Positions 61,101-64,000 of a stretch of DNA of 64,000 bases are shown here, in pieces. The notes under the pieces were generated by a model, which saw only the letters and a program-made list of their open reading frames with translations, did no database searches and had not been told where the DNA came from. Both the position numbers and the translations under genes were made by a program. Numbering within the stretch: the stretch's first letter is position 1; each line of letters starts with the position of its first letter. Source of the DNA: Ramicandelaber brevisporus (lineage: Eukaryota; Kickxellomycota; Ramicandelaberales; Ramicandelaberaceae); assembly GCA_025201865.1 (NCBI GenBank), contig MU602718.1, positions 1-64,000 on the forward strand, read 5' to 3'.

Positions 61101-62647
61101 GTGCAAAGTTTGACAGTCAAAAGCAGCAGCAAGAAGAAGACAATGAAGGCAGCGGACGTGGAATGAAGAGAATGAGATACTCAGATGATGATGGTGAACC
61201 TATTGGCAACAACGCACAGAGCATGGACTGGGCAAGCTCAGATGATCAGGTTATGCAGGCAGTACTTCACGGCTCGTCAGACATTAGAACAGCTACAATG
61301 GCAGCCCAAATGGAATTAGACTCCAGCACCGATCACCCATCAGAACTAATGCTGGATAGACAGGCGGATGGGCAGGGCATCCCTCCTTCACGGCCAGCCA
61401 GCCATTCATCCACCACGGCTGCATCTTCCCTTGTTGCAACCGCATTTGGTATTGACACCAACAGTAATAGCAGTAATAGCAGCAACAGCAGCAGCAACAT
61501 TGGTGCCAATGCAGCTGCAGCACATACTCGCGAAAAGGTTAAATTGATGTCATTGCCTTATGATAAGAGTCGCCCAATGCGTCGTCACCCGAGACTCTCA
61601 ACTGGCGGAATTCCAGAAGACACTGAGGCTGGCTCAAACTTGAGGTCACCATCAGATAAATCAGCAAGTGGTGCTGGCAGTATATCACTCTCTCCAAAGT
61701 CAGCAATCACATCAACAGCCAGTCAACAGAAACAGCCATTCTTTATGCCACAACCAGCGTCGACATCCACAGCAGCGGCTACGTCGTCAGCCATGCCAGC
61801 GATGCATCATCCAGTTCTTCAAGGTCCAGCATCTCGCATCGAAGATATTTTGATACCCGGCGCACCAGCATCAGTTACCGCTGGTGCTTCAAACCAGTCA
61901 CAGCAACAAGCACAGCAAGCGCAGCAACCTGATGCTCGGTTCTGGATCACAAACTATGATGGTGCTCATCGATATGCCCAGGATGTTGATGAGTCTGCAT
62001 TGATGGTCAACCTGCAGAGTCTACTCAGCGATCTTCCACTTCAGACTCCAACGACGGCAGAGATACCCAACCAATCTGCCATTCCGTGGGCCACATCGAC
62101 AGCTCAACAACAACAGCAACAACAGCAACAACAACCAACCAGTCTGATGAGCATTGGTGATTTGTCTCTTGCAGCCAGCCGTCCAATTGCCACTCCAGGT
62201 GCGACCCGAAGCGGTGGTCTGAGTACTGCAAATGTTGGTATTCCATCCAATCTCACATTTGAGCAGCAGATCAAACTCATTCAAATGCAGCATCAGATTC
62301 AGCAGCAGCAGCGTTTGGTTGCAGCTGGTCTAAGTGCACCGTATGGCGCGATGGACGCATTCCAAGCTGCTATAATGAGTGAAACGCCATATCAGTTCCT
62401 GCAAAACCAGCAGCAGCTTCAACAGCAGGTGCAGCAACAGCAACTACAACAGCAGCAATTGCAGCAACGACTAAATCAGATGCAAACCCAAGTCACTCAA
62501 ATGCAACAATTACCCACTCAAACTTCTTATTTACAGTCCCAGCAAGCACAGCAACAGGCACAAGCACAGCAACAACAGCCAGTACCACTATCAAGCTCAG
62601 ACTTACCTGTTGACTTTTTGAACATGATTGGTATTGGATCGTTTTAA
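58145..62647 (+). CDS. Giant Zn2Cys6 transcription factor with Fungal_trans domain
   Basis: 1500 residues from ATG 58145. The Zn2Cys6 cluster starts at C83 (ACQSCRGKKIRCDG, then CGPC and CEY), followed by a short linker and coiled coil (VSGLESRIAQLESTLKPF). This is the usual dimerising layout. The Fungal_trans region runs from about 410 to 900 (VELYILYVQPLLPILHIPSL; ESKRRVWWALFNADRKS; FGYTLQLVYYCCVIMLFRVAYI). Gly/Ser/Gln-rich segments flank it, and the last 450 residues are Gln/Ser-rich with poly-Gln. The layout is like XlnR/Gal4-class activators, but the size is about twice normal through low-complexity expansion. Target genes are unknown. Confidence 0.95.
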   Translation: MYSEHDGGGGGHYSDSEYTDEESHIHHGGHSSQHYSIEQGGYHAYSASAAASGGRGNVAGSGGSGGGGSQQSKEKRKRLAQACQSCRGKKIRCDGVRPTCGPCAKHDARCEYVVAQTKRRVPRNAAYVSGLESRIAQLESTLKPFVNSGLVQIPEVPQEQPLQGTATTTTGSVGPGMMMGAPGLDFGQQQQQHQHQHQQQTSLDVTNTLDPAALLASIWTSSRFGGQQQQQQVLPNISSPHPQKQLLYPMLQNPLITSLPSQSISASTGVLSGLTSGAGSNNTQFLGLSGMSTLASPQPFGPTTTAVAAAPATTDSTFASLLGQTLPPPASAQPQRQFSSSFDPSSLFSLSPAKDSQPSSVQPQQPHTESSDRAQMDSMSPSTGIAIAAVPTNAVPALFDAESLPLPEGYEELVELYILYVQPLLPILHIPSLRKSVSDGTVDKVLLYLICAAAVRFSTHPLYASEPNYASSDVFVSRIWPLIMQGFDDISLRRVQYSSLLAFVEYAAGRGTSCWLFMGNGIRTAQLLQLHLTDSEFDANEEANLPRNDWIDRESKRRVWWALFNADRKSCVASSLPFAIESCDSLVNLPTYDPEFDGEVPSFTNQLNERRAAIAAGRQLGKLTTIPAPVAYLSRLLSIAGNISRYANDRRRRGLTKAFLLLHLSLIKWLRSLPADLYFEDTSLSGVPFLKRRNQEHENKESHSNEKMDVDANAAGAADGDAVRPSNAPSALLGCRSYDKLLFGYTLQLVYYCCVIMLFRVAYIDQVTGRAHLSSMHATRGWTVCMSAAMSIVEVARDMFDIVDKRTTNFVKQQLQSRKDNQQQQQSQQARQRARRTAVPGATSSTMESITSGFHPVVHSFVPYALYTAATVHIENFKNIEWQDLISQDQSTNDVSFLYNVLNTTSKWWGAAEMYMNMLQKLHQLLHEESGNEPSIIDRLVIDDMPITPPTGLLDFVDTDEPSVTAASFGLEAAREMLLSTAGKSSAKFDSQKQQQEEDNEGSGRGMKRMRYSDDDGEPIGNNAQSMDWASSDDQVMQAVLHGSSDIRTATMAAQMELDSSTDHPSELMLDRQADGQGIPPSRPASHSSTTAASSLVATAFGIDTNSNSSNSSNSSSNIGANAAAAHTREKVKLMSLPYDKSRPMRRHPRLSTGGIPEDTEAGSNLRSPSDKSASGAGSISLSPKSAITSTASQQKQPFFMPQPASTSTAAATSSAMPAMHHPVLQGPASRIEDILIPGAPASVTAGASNQSQQQAQQAQQPDARFWITNYDGAHRYAQDVDESALMVNLQSLLSDLPLQTPTTAEIPNQSAIPWATSTAQQQQQQQQQQPTSLMSIGDLSLAASRPIATPGATRSGGLSTANVGIPSNLTFEQQIKLIQMQHQIQQQQRLVAAGLSAPYGAMDAFQAAIMSETPYQFLQNQQQLQQQVQQQQLQQQQLQQRLNQMQTQVTQMQQLPTQTSYLQSQQAQQQAQAQQQQPVPLSSSDLPVDFLNMIGIGSF

Positions 62648-63135
62648 TCCATACTCTCCCTCTTTTTAAAAAAAACACTTAATTATTATTATCATCTGCC
62701 TATTCTCATGTTTCTTTCATTTGCAATACCTTTTCCTAATTTATTGAATCAGTTTTTTAGCTAAAAAAAAAAATTAATAACTTTTCTTTTTATTATTAAC
62801 GAATGCATATTGGACACAGCGAGATCACTTTACGACATAATAAATCAACAATAAGATGGTTTTGAACAGGTAGATAATCTACTAAGGCTTAATCTCCTTT
62901 AAACTGAATATTGCTTCCATAAAGATACATAACGGGCTAACTTAAAACAAAAAGAGCAAAAACATAAACATAAAAGGTAGCAAAATGAGAGATACTTTTA
63001 GCTAAAAACAAAGGGAGGAGAGACAGATAGAAAAGGATAACAGAAATAGCCAGAGACGATGGATAACTGACTTGCCATTTTAATAAACAGTATATATCGT
63101 CTGCTGTTGTTTGTTGTTGTTGTTTGTTGTAATAA
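62648..63135. other. Convergent AT-rich 3' region
   Basis: 488 bp between the convergent Zn2Cys6 gene and the Gln/Ala-rich gene at the right edge. It is AT-rich with A/T homopolymers and a GTTGTTT repeat at 63105-63128 next to the stop codon of the edge gene. No gene is seen. Confidence 0.6.
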
Positions 63136-64000
63136 TTATTGCTGTTGTTGTTGTTGTTGAGCGTGGCTAATGGCCAGAACGTGCCTCAATCTCACAATCA
63201 TATTCAGAGCTTCCACATCGGTAGTTGTCATGCCGTACTGGGCTGCAACAGTTAAATCGCCTTCCAGAATAGCACGAGCTACCTGTGGGTTGTTGAGAAC
63301 AACTGCCATCTGCGGAGTCACACGTGATTGTAACTGTGTCAGCATTTGACTCGCTTGAGCGGATGTGAGCTGTGGACGCGGTTGCTGCTGTTGTTGCTGA
63401 GCCTGAGCCTGAGCTTGAGCTTGAGCTTGTGCCTGAACCTGAGCTTGAACCTGAGCTTGTGCTTGAGCAGCTTGTGCCTGACGCGCTGCTTGAATTTGCT
63501 GAGCATGCTGGGCTTGCTGGATAAGTGCTGCAAGCTGAACTGAGTTATTACTGGCTGTAGGCTGAAGTGGATTGGGACGAATGGCCGCATTGGCAGCCGG
63601 ATTACCCGCAGAGAGAGCGGCTGCCGCTGCAACGTTGGTAGGAGTGATATTGGCATTAACATTGACATTACTTGCACCACCAGCCATGAATGGAGTGCCA
63701 GCATTTGCCACTGCATTCGCAGCTGTAGCATTAGCAGCAGCAGGAGTAGCTCCGGGAGTATGCTGGTTACCGGCTGCAGCTGCTTGATGCCGGATGTAGT
63801 CCATATATGCAGCTTGGATTTGCTCTTTTGACATGAATCCAATCTTACCTCCAAGTTGATTTGACAGATTGCGAATAAATGCATCGATTGGCATTATTAC
63901 CGGCTGTTGAGGCTGCTGTGGGGTACTGTTCACTGCAGCGACTGTGTTTGCATTTGGAGGAGAGCCAAGGCGAGGTGTTCCGCCTGCAGCAGCCTGAGCA
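63136..64000 (-). CDS. Gln/Ala-rich protein, partial (N-terminus beyond right edge)
   Basis: At least 287 residues of open frame run from the right edge to the stop at 63136; no ATG start is needed inside the window, as the frame stays open through 64000 (AAAGGTPRLGSPPNANTVAA). Two conserved-looking blocks frame a long Ala/Gln/Asn linker. The first is PIDAFIRNLSNQLGGKIGF with a Met-Ser-Lys-Glu-Gln helix and YMDYIRHQ. The second is a C-terminal helical block SRVTPQMAVVLNNPQVARAI, then LTVAAQYGMTTTDVEALNMI and VRLRHVL. The (QA)n run is probably coiled or disordered. It looks like a nuclear co-regulator or chromatin/Mediator-type subunit, but I do not recognise it. Confidence 0.6.
   Translation of the reverse strand, partial: AQAAAGGTPRLGSPPNANTVAAVNSTPQQPQQPVIMPIDAFIRNLSNQLGGKIGFMSKEQIQAAYMDYIRHQAAAAGNQHTPGATPAAANATAANAVANAGTPFMAGGASNVNVNANITPTNVAAAAALSAGNPAANAAIRPNPLQPTASNNSVQLAALIQQAQHAQQIQAARQAQAAQAQAQVQAQVQAQAQAQAQAQAQQQQQQPRPQLTSAQASQMLTQLQSRVTPQMAVVLNNPQVARAILEGDLTVAAQYGMTTTDVEALNMIVRLRHVLAISHAQQQQQQQ

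Noticed and set aside
1-64000. CRISPR array, prophage, bacterial operons, rRNA
   Set aside because: No spaced direct repeats, phage genes, Shine-Dalgarno-spaced operons or rRNA-like sequence were seen; the window is eukaryotic.

Overview
This is a nuclear genome window from a fungus. The evidence is two very large Zn2Cys6/Fungal_trans regulators, a secreted GH18 chitinase, and clear eukaryotic single-copy genes (SND1, SF3B2/CUS1, NOP16, MIX23, TMEM234, AIM32, PIF1). Almost every gene reads as one uninterrupted frame, intergenic spaces are short, and coding and non-coding DNA are full of CAG/CAA/AAC/GA-type simple repeats. That style, with SND1 and TMEM234 present, points to an intron-poor early-diverging fungus rather than a typical ascomycete or basidiomycete. 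The exact lineage is my inference and is not proven here.

Layout. 1-4.6 kb: a truncated F-box/LRR-like gene at the left edge, a decayed zinc-finger fragment, a membrane RING-H2 protein, and a CENP-P-like gene sharing a 119-bp divergent promoter with TMEM234. 4.7-9.5 kb: SND1 (Tudor-SN) divergent from an LRR protein. 9.7-18.3 kb: a seven-helix receptor-like protein with a roughly 900-residue tail, a 2-kb gene-free spacer, and a secreted lysine-rich protein built of 11-residue amphipathic repeats behind a KR processing site. 18.8-24 kb: zinc-finger copy 1, an F-box gene and an alpha-arrestin interrupted by an assembly gap. 24-30.4 kb: a 2089-residue Zn2Cys6 regulator. 30.4-36 kb: repeat-rich spacer, MIX23, a small His/Gln-rich protein and NOP16. 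36-45.7 kb: chitinase, zinc-finger copy 2, a MARVEL-like membrane protein, AIM32 and PIF1-A. 45.9-53.2 kb: PIF1-B and the tandem zinc-finger copies 3 and 4 around a 10-N gap. 53.4-54.9 kb: a candidate DNA transposon with 63-bp perfect terminal inverted repeats. 55-64 kb: SF3B2, a GFA/CENP-V-type protein, a second giant Zn2Cys6 regulator and a Gln/Ala-rich gene cut by the right edge.

The most unusual content is a multigene family of four full copies plus one fragment. Each protein carries two copies of a four-finger module: two C2H2 fingers, then a C-x2-C-x9-H-x4-H finger, then a C2H2-like finger, resembling the fungal OrsD-type domain. The module pair lies between an N-terminus packed with psi-K-x-E (SUMO-acceptor-like) motifs and a C-terminus with a hydrophobic-acidic SUMO-interaction-like motif. 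The copies share 5' leaders, are still duplicating in tandem, and twice sit beside F-box genes. The second unusual item is the secreted 11-mer-repeat protein. The third is the inverted-repeat element carrying a zinc-knuckle ORF.
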